A DNA stretch of 62,517 nt from NCBI RefSeq assembly GCF_000282195.1, contig NZ_AKJT01000082.1, positions 1 to 62,517 of the forward strand, in the 5' to 3' direction. Numbering within the stretch: the first letter of the stretch is position 1; every line of letters starts with the position of its first letter. The DNA is from Pseudomonas sp. GM18 (GTDB taxonomy: Bacteria > Pseudomonadota > Gammaproteobacteria > Pseudomonadales > Pseudomonadaceae). Below are positions 52,442 through 61,258 of the stretch, in pieces. The translations under genes were made by a program, and so were the position numbers. The notes under the pieces are model-generated. The model was not told the DNA's origin. It searched no databases and saw nothing but the letters and a program-made list of their open reading frames with translations.

Positions 52442-53155
52442 CTATTCCGAGCGGAGAATGACCTTCATCCGCTCGTCAGCCTTCGCTGAGCCGAAGACCT
52501 CGGCGTAACGCAACGTGGCGTTGGCGTGCTCGCGCATGATCGCTTCGGCCCGCGCGCCCTGGCGGTTGACCAAGGCATCGAACACCGAATGGTGTTGCAT
52601 GTGGGCATAGTTGAAGCGCCGGTATTCCCGGACCATGTCGTTGCGGTCCACGGCCAGGGCGGTTACCGACGCGAAGGGCAAATGATCGTTACGCGCCAGG
52701 GCATCGGCGATCGCCGGGTTGTGGCTGCCTTCGACGATCACCTCGTGAAAACGCATGTTGAGGTCGTGATAGACCTCCAGGTCCTCGACAGTCACGTACC
52801 CTTTGTCGAACAGCTGATCGCCCTGCATCAGGCACTGTTCGAGGGTCGCCCGGGCTTCGTCCGAGAGCCCGCGCTCGGCGGTCTGACGCGCCGCCAGGCC
52901 TTCGAGTACGCCCCGCACTTCAACCGCACCGGCAATGTCATCGGGGCTGACCGAACGCACCTGAAACCCGCGCCCGCCAAAGCGCACCAGCAAGCCTTCC
53001 TGCTCCAGCGTGCGGAACGCCATGCGCACCGGCATCCGCGAAACACCGAACAGCTCAGCCGTGGGAATTTCCATCAACCGCTCGCCCGCCGCCAGCTCGC
53101 CCGAAGCGATCATCTTGCGCAATGCGACCAGCACCGTTTGACCGGGCTTACTCAT
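52442..53155 (-). CDS. vanR: GntR/FadR-type repressor of vanAB
   Basis: This 237-residue protein has an N-terminal winged helix (GERLMEIPTAELFGVSRMPVRMAF in parts) and an all-helical FCD ligand domain (VRGVLEGLAARQTAERG, and DLEVYHDLNMRFHEVIVEGS carrying metal-binding His/Asp). VanR relieves repression when vanillate is present. Placement next to vanAB and the TGGATCCA operators support the name. It is transcribed toward vanB. Confidence 0.88.
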   Translation of the reverse strand: MSKPGQTVLVALRKMIASGELAAGERLMEIPTAELFGVSRMPVRMAFRTLEQEGLLVRFGGRGFQVRSVSPDDIAGAVEVRGVLEGLAARQTAERGLSDEARATLEQCLMQGDQLFDKGYVTVEDLEVYHDLNMRFHEVIVEGSHNPAIADALARNDHLPFASVTALAVDRNDMVREYRRFNYAHMQHHSVFDALVNRQGARAEAIMREHANATLRYAEVFGSAKADERMKVILRSE

Positions 53156-53236
53156 CCAGGCAACTTCCAGAAAGGTGGGCCTGCATAGTAACGCAAGATA
53201 GTGACGCCAGGTTTGGGCAGAGGCCGGTGTTCTGCC

Positions 53237-54478
53237 TCAACCCTGCCAGGCAGGATTCTCGATCAGCAGAGCCATGCCCTGCCCGCCGCCGACACACGCG
53301 GCGGCAATGCCATAACGCAGATTGCCCTCGCGCAGTTGCCTGGCCAGGGTCAGCACCAGACGCAATCCGCTGGCAGCCAGGGGATGCCCCAGGGCGATGG
53401 AGCCGCCCCGCCGGTTGAGCCGCTCGCCGTCCAGTTCCAGCACCTGCGCCACGGCCAGCACCTGAGCCGCCTGGGCTTCGTTGATTTCCAGCAAACCGAT
53501 TTCGCCAAGGGCCAACCCGCTGCGTTGCAACAGCAACTGGATAGCGGGTGCAGGTCCGATGCCCATGAACTCCGGTGCCACGCCCACCACGGCGCTGGCC
53601 AGCAAATGGGCCAACACCGGACGCCGGGCCGCAGAAGCTCGCCCCACCAGCGCGGCCGCCGCGCCATCGACCACCGCGCAACTGTTGCCGGCCGTTTGCA
53701 CACCGTCGGCATGCACTGCCCGCAATCGGCGCAAGGCGTCCAGATCTGTAGGCCGTGGGTGGCTGTCGTGCGACACGCGATCCACGCCCCGTGGCAACTG
53801 AATACCCCGTGGTTGATAGCCGGCCAGATCAAAGCGTTCATTGCCGAGCGCCACCAGTTCCGGTTCGAACCAGCCGTCGGCTTGCGCCTGCAACGCCAGT
53901 TGATGACTGCGCAGAGCGTAGCGATCCACCGCTTCGCGGCTCAGGCCATGCCGCCGGGCCAGGTTGTCGGCGGTGGTGATCATGTCTACGCCCGGGGCCG
54001 GGTCGTAGAGGGCTTCCCAGAGAAAGTCCTTGAACGCCACCTCGGCACCGAGCCGGAAACCGCTGCGGTGGGTGTAGGCGGCAATCGGATTGCGCGACAT
54101 CGATTCGGCGGCCACACACAGGGCCAGCTGCACGCCGTCATCCAGCTGCCTGGCGGCCTGCCGCAAGAGTTCGAAACCGGTGGCGCAGATGCGCTGCACC
54201 CCCAGCGCCGGAGTCTCTTGCGGCACGCCACTGTAAAGGCCGATATGCCGAGGCAGCAGATAAGCATCAAAACTGGCCTGGGCCATGGAGCCGGCGAGCA
54301 CGCTGTCCACCGAGCAAGGATCGACAGCGGCGCGGGCCAACACCTCGCGCCCGACCTTGATCCCCAGATCGATCGGCGAGACTTGAGCCAAGGCCCCGCT
54401 GAGGTCGACCCAAGGCGTGCGCAGGGCTTCGAAAATCGCCACATCGCTAAAGCTCGAATACTGCCCCGCGCCGCTCAC
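53237..54478 (-). CDS. aat: Thiolase-family acyl-CoA acetyltransferase
   Basis: About 413 residues. The thiolase nucleophile Cys is in GVQRICATGFELL, the active-site His in ALGHPLAASGLRL and the second Cys in AACVGGGQGMALL. It lies at the 3' end of the fcs unit, as the beta-ketothiolase gene aat does in P. putida ferulate clusters. Knockouts there show that it is not essential for the ech route. GTG 54478 overlaps the fcs stop (GTGA) and is the most natural start; the upstream ATG at 54550 would overlap fcs by 76 bases. Confidence 0.82.
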   Translation of the reverse strand: MSGAGQYSSFSDVAIFEALRTPWVDLSGALAQVSPIDLGIKVGREVLARAAVDPCSVDSVLAGSMAQASFDAYLLPRHIGLYSGVPQETPALGVQRICATGFELLRQAARQLDDGVQLALCVAAESMSRNPIAAYTHRSGFRLGAEVAFKDFLWEALYDPAPGVDMITTADNLARRHGLSREAVDRYALRSHQLALQAQADGWFEPELVALGNERFDLAGYQPRGIQLPRGVDRVSHDSHPRPTDLDALRRLRAVHADGVQTAGNSCAVVDGAAAALVGRASAARRPVLAHLLASAVVGVAPEFMGIGPAPAIQLLLQRSGLALGEIGLLEINEAQAAQVLAVAQVLELDGERLNRRGGSIALGHPLAASGLRLVLTLARQLREGNLRYGIAAACVGGGQGMALLIENPAWQG

Positions 54479-56373
54479 GGCAGAGGTCCGGCACGCAAGA
54501 TGGAAGGTTCCTCGCCGCGATACAGCGCCTCGACCTTGTCGGCACGCCACTGCAACACCGCACGCTGATTGATCGAGCCCTTGTCGGTGATTTCACCGCG
54601 GTCGATGGAAGCAGGTTCGTCGAGCAGCGCGATCCATTCCAGGCGGCTGGCATTACCGGTGGCGTCGCGGTTGAGCCGTTGCAGCCAATCGCTGAACCAC
54701 TGACGCACCGGCGCGCTGGCCAGAACCTCGGCATCGCTGGCGTAGGCACTCAAACCGGCCAGACGTCGGCACTCATACAACCGGGGAAAGACCAGCGCAC
54801 CCAGGCACTCACGGTCCGGGGCGGCCACCACCAAGTCCTGAACATAGGGTGAACCTTCGAGCACCGCGCGATTGCGCAACGGGCCGACACTGACAAACAC
54901 GCCGGAGCTCAGCTTGAAGTCCTCGGCAATGCGACCGTCGAACATCAGCCCGAGTTGCGGATCACAGGGGTCAGCCAGCTTTAACGCATCGCCAGAACAG
55001 TAGAAGCCCTGCTCGTCGAACACCTCGGCGGTCTGCTGCGGCGCGCGCCAGTAACCGGGCATGATGTGCGGCCCACGGAAACGCCCTTCCAGCTTGCCGT
55101 CCACCGGCACCAGGCGCACTTCGCAACCGGGTGCCGGCAGGCCGATATAACCGGCCATGGACAGTGGCCCGGTGGTGAATGTGCAGGACGGCGACGCCTC
55201 GGTCATGCCGAGCCCGGCCATCATGCGAATGCGTTCGCCACAATGCTGTTCGGCGACCCGGTCCAGGCGATCCCAAATCCGTTGCGACAAACCGGCGGCA
55301 GCGAAAAAGAACAGCTTCATGCGCGAGAAGAATCGCTCACGCAACTCGCCGTCCTGCTCCAGGGCGTTGACCAGTTCTTCCCAGCCCTTGGGCACGGTCA
55401 GGTAGGCGGTGGGCGATATTTCCTTGAGGTTGCGCAGTGTTTCAGCAAAACCCTGAACGGTCGGTTTGCCGTCGTCCAGGTAAAAGGTGCCGCCGTTGTA
55501 CAGCACAATGCCAACGTTATGGCTGCCGCCGAAGGTGTGATTCCACGGCAGCCAGTCCACCAGAACCGGAGGTTCTTCGCCGAACACCGGGAAGGTTTGC
55601 AACAGCATCTGCTGATTGGCGCAGAGCATGCGCTGGGTGGTGACCACCGCCTTAGGCAGTTTGGTGGAACCTGAGGTAAACAGAAATTTGGCGATGCTGT
55701 CCGGCCCGGTAGCCGTGAAGGCGCAATCGGCCTCGGCACCGCCGGGCTGTTCCAGCAGGCTGGCAAAGCTCACCTGACGGCGGCCCGGCACTTGGCCACA
55801 CACGGTAATCAGCGGCGTTTCGGCCGGCAGCACCGCGTCGATCGCCCGCTGATAGGCTGCGGCGTCGCTGACGAACACCAGGCCCGGTTGCAGCAGGTCG
55901 CAGACATGCCGCAGCTTGGCGAAATCCTGGGACAACAACGAATAGGCCGGGGAAATCGGGCTATAGGGAATGCCGGCGTACATCGCGCCCAGGGCCATCT
56001 GCAAATGCTCGATGTCGTTGCCCGAGAGAATCGCCAGCGGTCGCTCGGCCGACAGGCCGTAACTCAGCAGGCTCTGGGCAATGGCGCGGACGCTGGTCAG
56101 CATTTCGGCGTAACTCACCCGACGCCAGTCGCCGCCCTCCTGGCGAGCGGCGATAAAGGTCTGTTGCGGGCGCACCCGGGCCCAATGCACCAGGCGATCG
56201 AGCAAGCGTACGGGCAACTCGGCCAAGGGTTCCAGGGAGCGCATATGCAATATGCCCTGCTCTTCGCGGACCTCAACCGCAGGACGGCCGATGGATACCT
56301 GCCGATAGCGCGGCGCACTGGCTTCGGTCTGAGGTGGCGATCTGAATTCGGAACTCACGTGCTTGTTCTCCAT
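54475..56373 (-). CDS. fcs: Feruloyl-CoA synthetase
   Basis: A 632-residue ANL acyl-CoA synthetase. It has the P-loop LFTSGSTKLPKAVVTTQ, the motif MAGLGMTEASPSCTF and GFYCSGDALKLADP with the ribose-binding Asp. It activates ferulate (and coumarate/caffeate) to the CoA thioester, using ATP, as the first step of side-chain removal. Neighbours ech, vdh and aat confirm the role. ATG 56373 overlaps the stop of a 14-codon upstream frame. GTG 56358 with GGAG nine bases ahead is an alternative start. Confidence 0.92.
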   Translation of the reverse strand: MENKHVSSEFRSPPQTEASAPRYRQVSIGRPAVEVREEQGILHMRSLEPLAELPVRLLDRLVHWARVRPQQTFIAARQEGGDWRRVSYAEMLTSVRAIAQSLLSYGLSAERPLAILSGNDIEHLQMALGAMYAGIPYSPISPAYSLLSQDFAKLRHVCDLLQPGLVFVSDAAAYQRAIDAVLPAETPLITVCGQVPGRRQVSFASLLEQPGGAEADCAFTATGPDSIAKFLFTSGSTKLPKAVVTTQRMLCANQQMLLQTFPVFGEEPPVLVDWLPWNHTFGGSHNVGIVLYNGGTFYLDDGKPTVQGFAETLRNLKEISPTAYLTVPKGWEELVNALEQDGELRERFFSRMKLFFFAAAGLSQRIWDRLDRVAEQHCGERIRMMAGLGMTEASPSCTFTTGPLSMAGYIGLPAPGCEVRLVPVDGKLEGRFRGPHIMPGYWRAPQQTAEVFDEQGFYCSGDALKLADPCDPQLGLMFDGRIAEDFKLSSGVFVSVGPLRNRAVLEGSPYVQDLVVAAPDRECLGALVFPRLYECRRLAGLSAYASDAEVLASAPVRQWFSDWLQRLNRDATGNASRLEWIALLDEPASIDRGEITDKGSINQRAVLQWRADKVEALYRGEEPSILRAGPLP

Positions 56374-56417
56374 CAAGGCACGCCACCAGTCCGCTGCAAA
56401 GCAGTCAACTGGGGCAT
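56373..56417 (-). CDS. 14-codon upstream frame coupled to fcs
   Basis: On the minus strand ATG 56417 is preceded six bases upstream by AAGG within an AACAATAACAAGG stretch. It encodes MPQLTALQRTGGVP and stops at TGA, overlapping the fcs start as TGATG. This arrangement looks like a leader that loads ribosomes for fcs; expression is not shown. Confidence 0.35.
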   Translation of the reverse strand: MPQLTALQRTGGVP

Positions 56418-56423
56418 GGCAGC

Positions 56424-56437
56424 CTTGTTATTGTTAT
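56424..56437 (-). promoter_or_regulatory. A-rich CA motif upstream of fcs leader
   Basis: Minus-strand ATAACAATAACAAG next to the AAGG site of the short leader frame. A candidate Hfq/Crc target affecting fcs translation. Confidence 0.4.
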
Positions 56438-56500
56438 GTCTGGCCTGCACGCGGGCGACGATCGCTCTCAAGCGGGCGTCGCCCTACGCTGCGACAGCTC

Positions 56501-57949
56501 TCAGATCGGGTAGTGCCGCGGTCCGTTCTGCAAGGTCACCCAGCGCAATTGGGTGAAGTGCTCGATGGATGCCTTACCGCCAAAACTGCCATAGCCACTG
56601 GACTTGACCCCGCCGAAAGGCATCTGCGCCTCGTCGTGCACGGTCGGGCCGTTGATATGGCAGATGCCCGATTCGACCCGCTGAGCCAAGGCCAGGGCAC
56701 GGCCGGTGTCGCGGCTGAAGATCGCCGCCGACAAACCGAACTCGGAATCGTTGGCCAGACACAGCAGTTCTTCGTCGCCCTCACCGCGCAGCACCACCGC
56801 CACCGGGCCAAAGGACTCTTCGCGGTACAGGCGCATGGCATCGGTAACGCCGTCGAGCAAGGTCGGCTGCAGAATACTGCCCTCCAGCCGGCCACCCGCG
56901 ACCAGGCTTGCGCCCTTGTCGAGGGCATCGTCGATCAGCAGTTTGATCCGTTCGCCGGCGTTGCTGTCCACCAGCGAACCGAGCACCGAACCTTCGGCAT
57001 TGGGGTTGCCGGCGGGCAAGGTGGCGATCTTCGCCGCCAGTTTGGCGACAAAGGCATCGGCCACCCTGGCATCGACGATCAGGCGCTCGGTGGACATGCA
57101 GATCTGTCCCTGGTTGAAGAAGGCACCGAAGGCTGCGGCCTCGACTGCCGCATCCAGATCGGCATCTTCCAGCACCAGTAACGGCGCCTTGCCGCCCAGT
57201 TCCAGCAACGCCGGTTTGAGATGACGCGCCGACAGTTCACCGACGATGCGCCCGACATGGGTCGAGCCGGTGAAGTTGACCCGACGCACCGCCGGGTTGG
57301 CGATCAACCGCTCGACAATCGCCGGGGCATCCTGGGGCGCGTTGCTGATGACGTTGACCACCCCATCGCCGAGGCCGGCGTCTTGCAACACCTGGCCGAT
57401 CAGCCGGTGCACCGCCGGGCTCAATTCCGACGCCTTGAGCACCACGGTGTTGCCGCAGGCCAACGGCATGGCGATGGCGCGGGTAGCGAGAATCACCGGA
57501 GCGTTCCAGGGCGCGATGCCCAGCACCACGCCGCACGGTTGCCGCAGGGCCATGGCGAAGCTGCCGGGCACATCAGAGGGAATGACTTCGCCGTTGATCT
57601 GGGTAGTCATGGATGCCGCTTCACGCAGCATGTTCGACGCCAGATGCACATTGAAACCGTACCAGTTGGCCATGGCGCCGGTCTCGCCGGCGGCGGCGAT
57701 GAATTCCGCGCTGCGGGCCTGCAACTGCTCGGCCGCGCGCAGCAAGCGGGTGCGTCGTTCATTGGGGGCCAGGGCCGCCCAGGTGGGGAATGCCGCTTTG
57801 GCCGCAGCCACCGCGGCGTCGGCATCTTCCAGGGTGGCGGCGGCAACCCGCGACACGATTTCGCCGGTCACCGGATTACGCCGTTCGAAGGTTCGACCGT
57901 CTCGGGCGGGGCACGACTGGCCGCCGATCAGCAGGGGCACGTCCAGCAT
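56501..57949 (-). CDS. vdh: Vanillin dehydrogenase
   Basis: This 482-residue NAD(P)-dependent aldehyde dehydrogenase has the cofactor strand GIAPWNAPVIL, the general-base Glu in LLELGGKAPLLVL and the nucleophile Cys in NQGQICMSTERL. It ends with GGVKSSGYGSFGG. It oxidises vanillin, released by the Ech hydratase/lyase, to vanillate, which vanAB then demethylates. GAGGA is eight bases before the ATG, inside a CA-like AAAGACAATAAAG stretch. It lies between ech and fcs on the same strand. Confidence 0.93.
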   Translation of the reverse strand: MLDVPLLIGGQSCPARDGRTFERRNPVTGEIVSRVAAATLEDADAAVAAAKAAFPTWAALAPNERRTRLLRAAEQLQARSAEFIAAAGETGAMANWYGFNVHLASNMLREAASMTTQINGEVIPSDVPGSFAMALRQPCGVVLGIAPWNAPVILATRAIAMPLACGNTVVLKASELSPAVHRLIGQVLQDAGLGDGVVNVISNAPQDAPAIVERLIANPAVRRVNFTGSTHVGRIVGELSARHLKPALLELGGKAPLLVLEDADLDAAVEAAAFGAFFNQGQICMSTERLIVDARVADAFVAKLAAKIATLPAGNPNAEGSVLGSLVDSNAGERIKLLIDDALDKGASLVAGGRLEGSILQPTLLDGVTDAMRLYREESFGPVAVVLRGEGDEELLCLANDSEFGLSAAIFSRDTGRALALAQRVESGICHINGPTVHDEAQMPFGGVKSSGYGSFGGKASIEHFTQLRWVTLQNGPRHYPI

Positions 57950-57960
57950 GGTGATTCCTC

Positions 57961-57973
57961 TTTATTGTCTTTA
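57961..57973 (-). promoter_or_regulatory. A-rich CA-like motif before vdh
   Basis: Minus-strand AAAGACAATAAAG adjacent to the GAGGA ribosome binding site of vdh; a weaker match to AANAANAA. Confidence 0.35.
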
Positions 57974-58077
57974 TCGGGAATACGTTCGAGGGGCTCACAG
58001 TAGCGCCGAGGCGCCGGGGCGAACAGCTGGCGGACGCTCGATCGCCCGGCCAGCTCGCCTTGATTCGACGCTGGGCT

Positions 58078-58908
58078 TCAGCGTTTGTAAGCCTGCAAAC
58101 CGGGCTTGATGCTCTTGTCGTCGAGGAACTGCTTCATGCCCTGCTCGCGGCCACCTTCGGTGTCCAGCAGGCGCGATTGATCGAGCTTGGCGTACAGGTA
58201 ATCTTCGTTCTGCTCCCAGGTCAGTTCGCGGCAACGCTTGAAGCCATGCTTGGCCGCGCGCAGCACCACCGGGTTTTTCTCCAGCAGGTTACGCGCCAGC
58301 TCGATCGTTACGTCACGCAGTTGTGCCAGCGGTACGCTCTCGTTGACCAGGCCCATCTCGGCGGCTTTCTGCCCGCCGAAGGTCTTGCCGGTCATGATGT
58401 AGTACAGCGACTGACGATGGCCCACGGTGTCGGCCATGGCCTTGCTTACCAGGTTGCCCGGCGGGATGCCCCAGTTGATTTCCGACAGGCCGAAGGTCGC
58501 TTCATCAGCGCAGATCGCCAAATCGCAGGCCACCAGCGGGCTGAAACCGCCACCGAAGCACCAGCCATTGACCATGGCGATGGTCGGCTTGGCGTACATG
58601 CGCAGCAGTTTCCATTGCCATTGAGAGGCTTCGCGGCGGATTTTTTCCTGAAGGATTTCCGGGCCGGCGTCCACTTCGCGGAAGTATTCCTTGAGGTCCA
58701 TGCCCGCAGTCCAGGCTTCGCCCGCACCGGTCAGCACCAGTACACCGGCGTCCGGATCCTGCTCCAGGGTTTCCAGAACGTCGATCATCTCGCGGTTCAG
58801 GGTCGGGCTCATGGCGTTGCGTTTTTCCGGGCGGTTGAGGATGACCCAGGCGATGCCTTCCTCGATTTCCACTTTGACGGTTGTCCAGCGACCTTCGTAA
58901 TTGCTCAT
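58078..58908 (-). CDS. ech: Feruloyl-CoA (hydroxycinnamoyl-CoA) hydratase/lyase
   Basis: This 276-residue crotonase-fold enzyme has oxyanion-hole segments GEAWTAGMDLKEYF and NGWCFGGGFSPLVA and the catalytic Glu in FGLSEINWGIPPGN. It is very close to the characterised HCHL enzymes of P. fluorescens. It hydrates feruloyl-CoA and cleaves it to vanillin and acetyl-CoA. The start at 58908 has GAGAG seven bases upstream; the frame's earlier ATG has none. It is first in the ech-vdh-fcs-aat unit, whose promoter lies in the gap shared with the MarR gene. Confidence 0.95.
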   Translation of the reverse strand: MSNYEGRWTTVKVEIEEGIAWVILNRPEKRNAMSPTLNREMIDVLETLEQDPDAGVLVLTGAGEAWTAGMDLKEYFREVDAGPEILQEKIRREASQWQWKLLRMYAKPTIAMVNGWCFGGGFSPLVACDLAICADEATFGLSEINWGIPPGNLVSKAMADTVGHRQSLYYIMTGKTFGGQKAAEMGLVNESVPLAQLRDVTIELARNLLEKNPVVLRAAKHGFKRCRELTWEQNEDYLYAKLDQSRLLDTEGGREQGMKQFLDDKSIKPGLQAYKR

Positions 58909-58945
58909 GGCGATGCTCTCTTGTTCTTGGCTTGACGATGGGTAA

Positions 58946-58974
58946 AAACTAAACCGCAAATATAGTTATGTCAA
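58946..58974 (-). promoter_or_regulatory. Candidate promoter of the ech-vdh-fcs-aat unit
   Basis: Minus-strand TTGACA (58974-58969), 17-base spacer, TAGTTT (58951-58946), about 40 bases before the ech start. The -35 box falls inside the spacer of the palindrome at 58962-58982. Confidence 0.5.
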
Positions 58975-58982
58975 TTAACTAT
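58962..58982. promoter_or_regulatory. Palindrome, candidate MarR (FerR) operator
   Basis: ATAGTTA and TAACTAT form a perfect 7-base inverted repeat with a 7-base spacer that contains the ech -35 box. It lies between ech and the divergent MarR gene, fitting repression of the catabolic unit. Confidence 0.5.
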
Positions 58983-59120
58983 TAATAAAATTAACCGAGT
59001 TGTTTTCGTGCCTGAAACAGGCGCAGCGCCCAGAAATCTGAAAGAGGTCGTGGCTATCCCTCGCCAATCTCGGCAAACTAGATAGCCTTCTTAACCGCCA
59101 GCCCGAGGATTCACCCTGTA

Positions 59121-59609
59121 ATGGCCAAGTCTTCCAAGATTGCCGCCGCCCCCGAGGCCCCTGCCGACAGCGCCGAAACCCAGGCGTCGCTGGACGCAGC
59201 CCTCGACGACCTGATCGGTTACGCCATGCGCCGGGCGCAGTTGAAACTGTTCCAGAACCTGATTGGCCGGCTCTCGGCCCACGACTTGCGCCCGGCGCAG
59301 TTCTCGGCCCTGGCGATCATCGACCAGAACCCCGGGCTGATGCAGGCCGACCTGGCCAAGGCGCTGGCCATCGAGCCGCCGCAAGTGGTGCCGCTGCTGA
59401 ACAAACTGGAAAGCCGGGCGCTGGCGGTGCGAGTGCGCTGCAAACCAGACAAACGCTCCTACGGGATTTTTCTCAGCAAGACCGGCGAAGCCCTGCTCAA
59501 GGAGCTGAAACTGATCGCTGCCGAGAGCGACATGGATGCCACGTCCGCCCTCGACAGTCAGGAACGCGAAGAGCTGCTCAGGCTGCTGAAGAAGGTCTAT
59601 CAGGCCTGA
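59121..59609 (+). CDS. MarR-family regulator of the ferulate genes
   Basis: This 162-residue protein has a Lys/Ala-rich N-terminus and then the MarR winged helix: LRPAQFSALAIIDQNPGLMQADLAKALAIEPPQVVPLL in parts, with the wing VRCKPDKRSYGIFLSK. MarR proteins of ferulate clusters (FerR/FerC) repress until feruloyl-CoA binds. Divergence from ech across a palindrome supports this role. It ends six bases from the convergent porin gene. Confidence 0.85.
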   Translation: MAKSSKIAAAPEAPADSAETQASLDAALDDLIGYAMRRAQLKLFQNLIGRLSAHDLRPAQFSALAIIDQNPGLMQADLAKALAIEPPQVVPLLNKLESRALAVRVRCKPDKRSYGIFLSKTGEALLKELKLIAAESDMDATSALDSQEREELLRLLKKVYQA

Positions 59610-59615
59610 AACGAC

Positions 59616-60926
59616 TTACCAGATCGGCACGGTGTAGAGCACCAGAAAGCGGGTCTGGTTTTCATCGCGAAACGCCGCGCCGGCGGGGAAGTCATTGCGA
59701 TAGATCGACTTGCGAGCCATCAGCCCGACGTTCTTCAACGGGCCACTCTGGATCACATACCCCAGCTCCATCTGGAACTCCCGCTCCTTGCGGTCGTCGG
59801 CATTCAGCGTCGCCAGTTCGATGTGGTCACCGCGCACATAACGCAACCGGCTCTTCAGGCCGGGCACCCCGGCGGCGGCAAAGTCATAGTCGTAGATCGC
59901 CTGCCAGGTTCGTTCCTTGGCATTGAGAAAGTCCGAGCTCATGGTCAGCTCACTCATGCCCATCAACTCGGTGCCCGACACGTAAGGCGTCGCGGTGTCA
60001 CCACTGGAGTGCATATAACCCAGGCTCAGGCGATGGCCGCCAAAGCGATAGCCGAACAGCGCCGAGAGGTTGCGGTTGTCCACCTTGCCAGCCTTGGCGC
60101 TGCCGTCCTCGTCGCTGAAAAAACTGCGCAAGTCAGTGGTCAGCGTGCCCTCGCCCACCTGCAACGTATGCAGCAAGGCCAGGGTGTTCTGCTGGTACAG
60201 GTCCGCCACTTCGGCGTGATAGGCACGCAGGCTCAGGTCCTTGTTCACCTGGTAATCGCCGCCGACATAGGCCATGTGCGATGAGGTGGCCGCGCCGTTG
60301 AAACGCCGGTTCGGCGAGGCGATGCTCATCGGCTGGTAGTTAGTGGAATCACGCTTGTTGATGCGATCGATGTAGCCGGTGTTGAAGGTCAGTCCGTCGA
60401 TGTCCTTTGAACTGAGGGTGGTGCCGCGAAACGTCTGCGGCAGCAGCCGTGACGGGCTGGCGAACGCGAACGGCAGGAAGATCGACACATCGCCGGTCTT
60501 CACCGTGGTCTGGGCAAAACGCATCTTGGCAGTCATGGCCAGGCGCGAATACTCGTCCGCCGCGCGCTTGTCGCTGGCGGACACCGGCAACAACTCAGTG
60601 CCGCTACGGTCCGGCGACGAGTCGAGCTTGACCCCCATCAAGCCGCGGGCGTCGAGGCCGAAGCCGACGGTCCCCGGGGTAAAGCCCGACTCCACATTCA
60701 TGATGAAACCCTGAGCCCATTCCCGGGCTGCGGTTTTCGCCCCGTCGTCCTTGTAGTCCCGATCCAGGTAGTAATTGCGCAGGGTCAAGGTGCCGTGACT
60801 GTCATCGATGAAGCCTTCGGCCAGCGCCGGAGTGGCAATCACACTCAAACCCAACAGGGCCAGGCGACGTGCGCGAACAGGTAAAGCTGAGGTCGCCGCA
60901 AGGGCGTCCCGAGGGAGATTTGGCAT
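59616..60926 (-). CDS. OprD-family outer-membrane porin
   Basis: These 436 residues form a signal peptide (ARRLALLGLSVIATPALA) and the OprD-type N-terminus (EGFIDDSHGTLTLRNYYL). Further family features are AREWAQGFIMNVESGFT, LLPQTFRGTTLSSKDIDGL and a C-terminal strand ending LYTVPIW. OprD/OpdK porins in this context admit aromatic acids such as vanillate. The start at 60926 follows GTGGA by nine bases. A CA motif lies upstream and the gene diverges from the MFS importer. The substrate is inferred from context. Confidence 0.9.
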   Translation of the reverse strand: MPNLPRDALAATSALPVRARRLALLGLSVIATPALAEGFIDDSHGTLTLRNYYLDRDYKDDGAKTAAREWAQGFIMNVESGFTPGTVGFGLDARGLMGVKLDSSPDRSGTELLPVSASDKRAADEYSRLAMTAKMRFAQTTVKTGDVSIFLPFAFASPSRLLPQTFRGTTLSSKDIDGLTFNTGYIDRINKRDSTNYQPMSIASPNRRFNGAATSSHMAYVGGDYQVNKDLSLRAYHAEVADLYQQNTLALLHTLQVGEGTLTTDLRSFFSDEDGSAKAGKVDNRNLSALFGYRFGGHRLSLGYMHSSGDTATPYVSGTELMGMSELTMSSDFLNAKERTWQAIYDYDFAAAGVPGLKSRLRYVRGDHIELATLNADDRKEREFQMELGYVIQSGPLKNVGLMARKSIYRNDFPAGAAFRDENQTRFLVLYTVPIW

Positions 60927-60940
60927 GCTCGATGTCCACT

Positions 60941-60957
60941 TATTGTTGTTGTTTTTT
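60941..60957 (-). promoter_or_regulatory. A-rich CA motif before porin gene
   Basis: Minus-strand AAAAACAACAACAATA, about 15 bases before the porin start; a good AANAANAA-type candidate. Confidence 0.5.
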
Positions 60958-61232
60958 GAACGGGATCGTCGGGGGTGTCCCAAGGATCTCCGGCCAGAGA
61001 ATGGAAACGCCTGAAGGTCGCGTCAACCCACAATGACCGATAAACGAACATTAATATTATTATCTATTTTTTAAATCCATCCTCTTCCACATGTCATCAC
61101 ATTGATTTAAATGAATTTAATGACATTTTTCAGCAGAAAACTTTGACGATTCATTTTTTAGTTATCTTTGTTAATCTTAATTTCAGCCTGTTATCGCCTG
61201 CAGCGATCAGGCTCGCGTTCCCCCGTCAGCCC

Positions 61233-61247
61233 CAACAAAAACAATAA
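61233..61247 (+). promoter_or_regulatory. A-rich CA motif before MFS gene
   Basis: CAACAAAAACAATAA runs directly into the GAGG ribosome binding site of the MFS gene. A candidate Hfq/Crc target. Confidence 0.5.
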
Positions 61248-61258
61248 TGAGGTTCGCC

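Larger units (their letters stand above)
60927..61258. other. Divergent promoter region between porin and MFS importer
   Basis: 332 bases, strongly AT-rich from 61030 to 61190. It must hold both promoters. CA motifs lie at both ends (60941-60957 for the porin, 61233-61247 for the importer). No clear palindrome or confident -35/-10 pair was fixed by eye. Confidence 0.45.
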
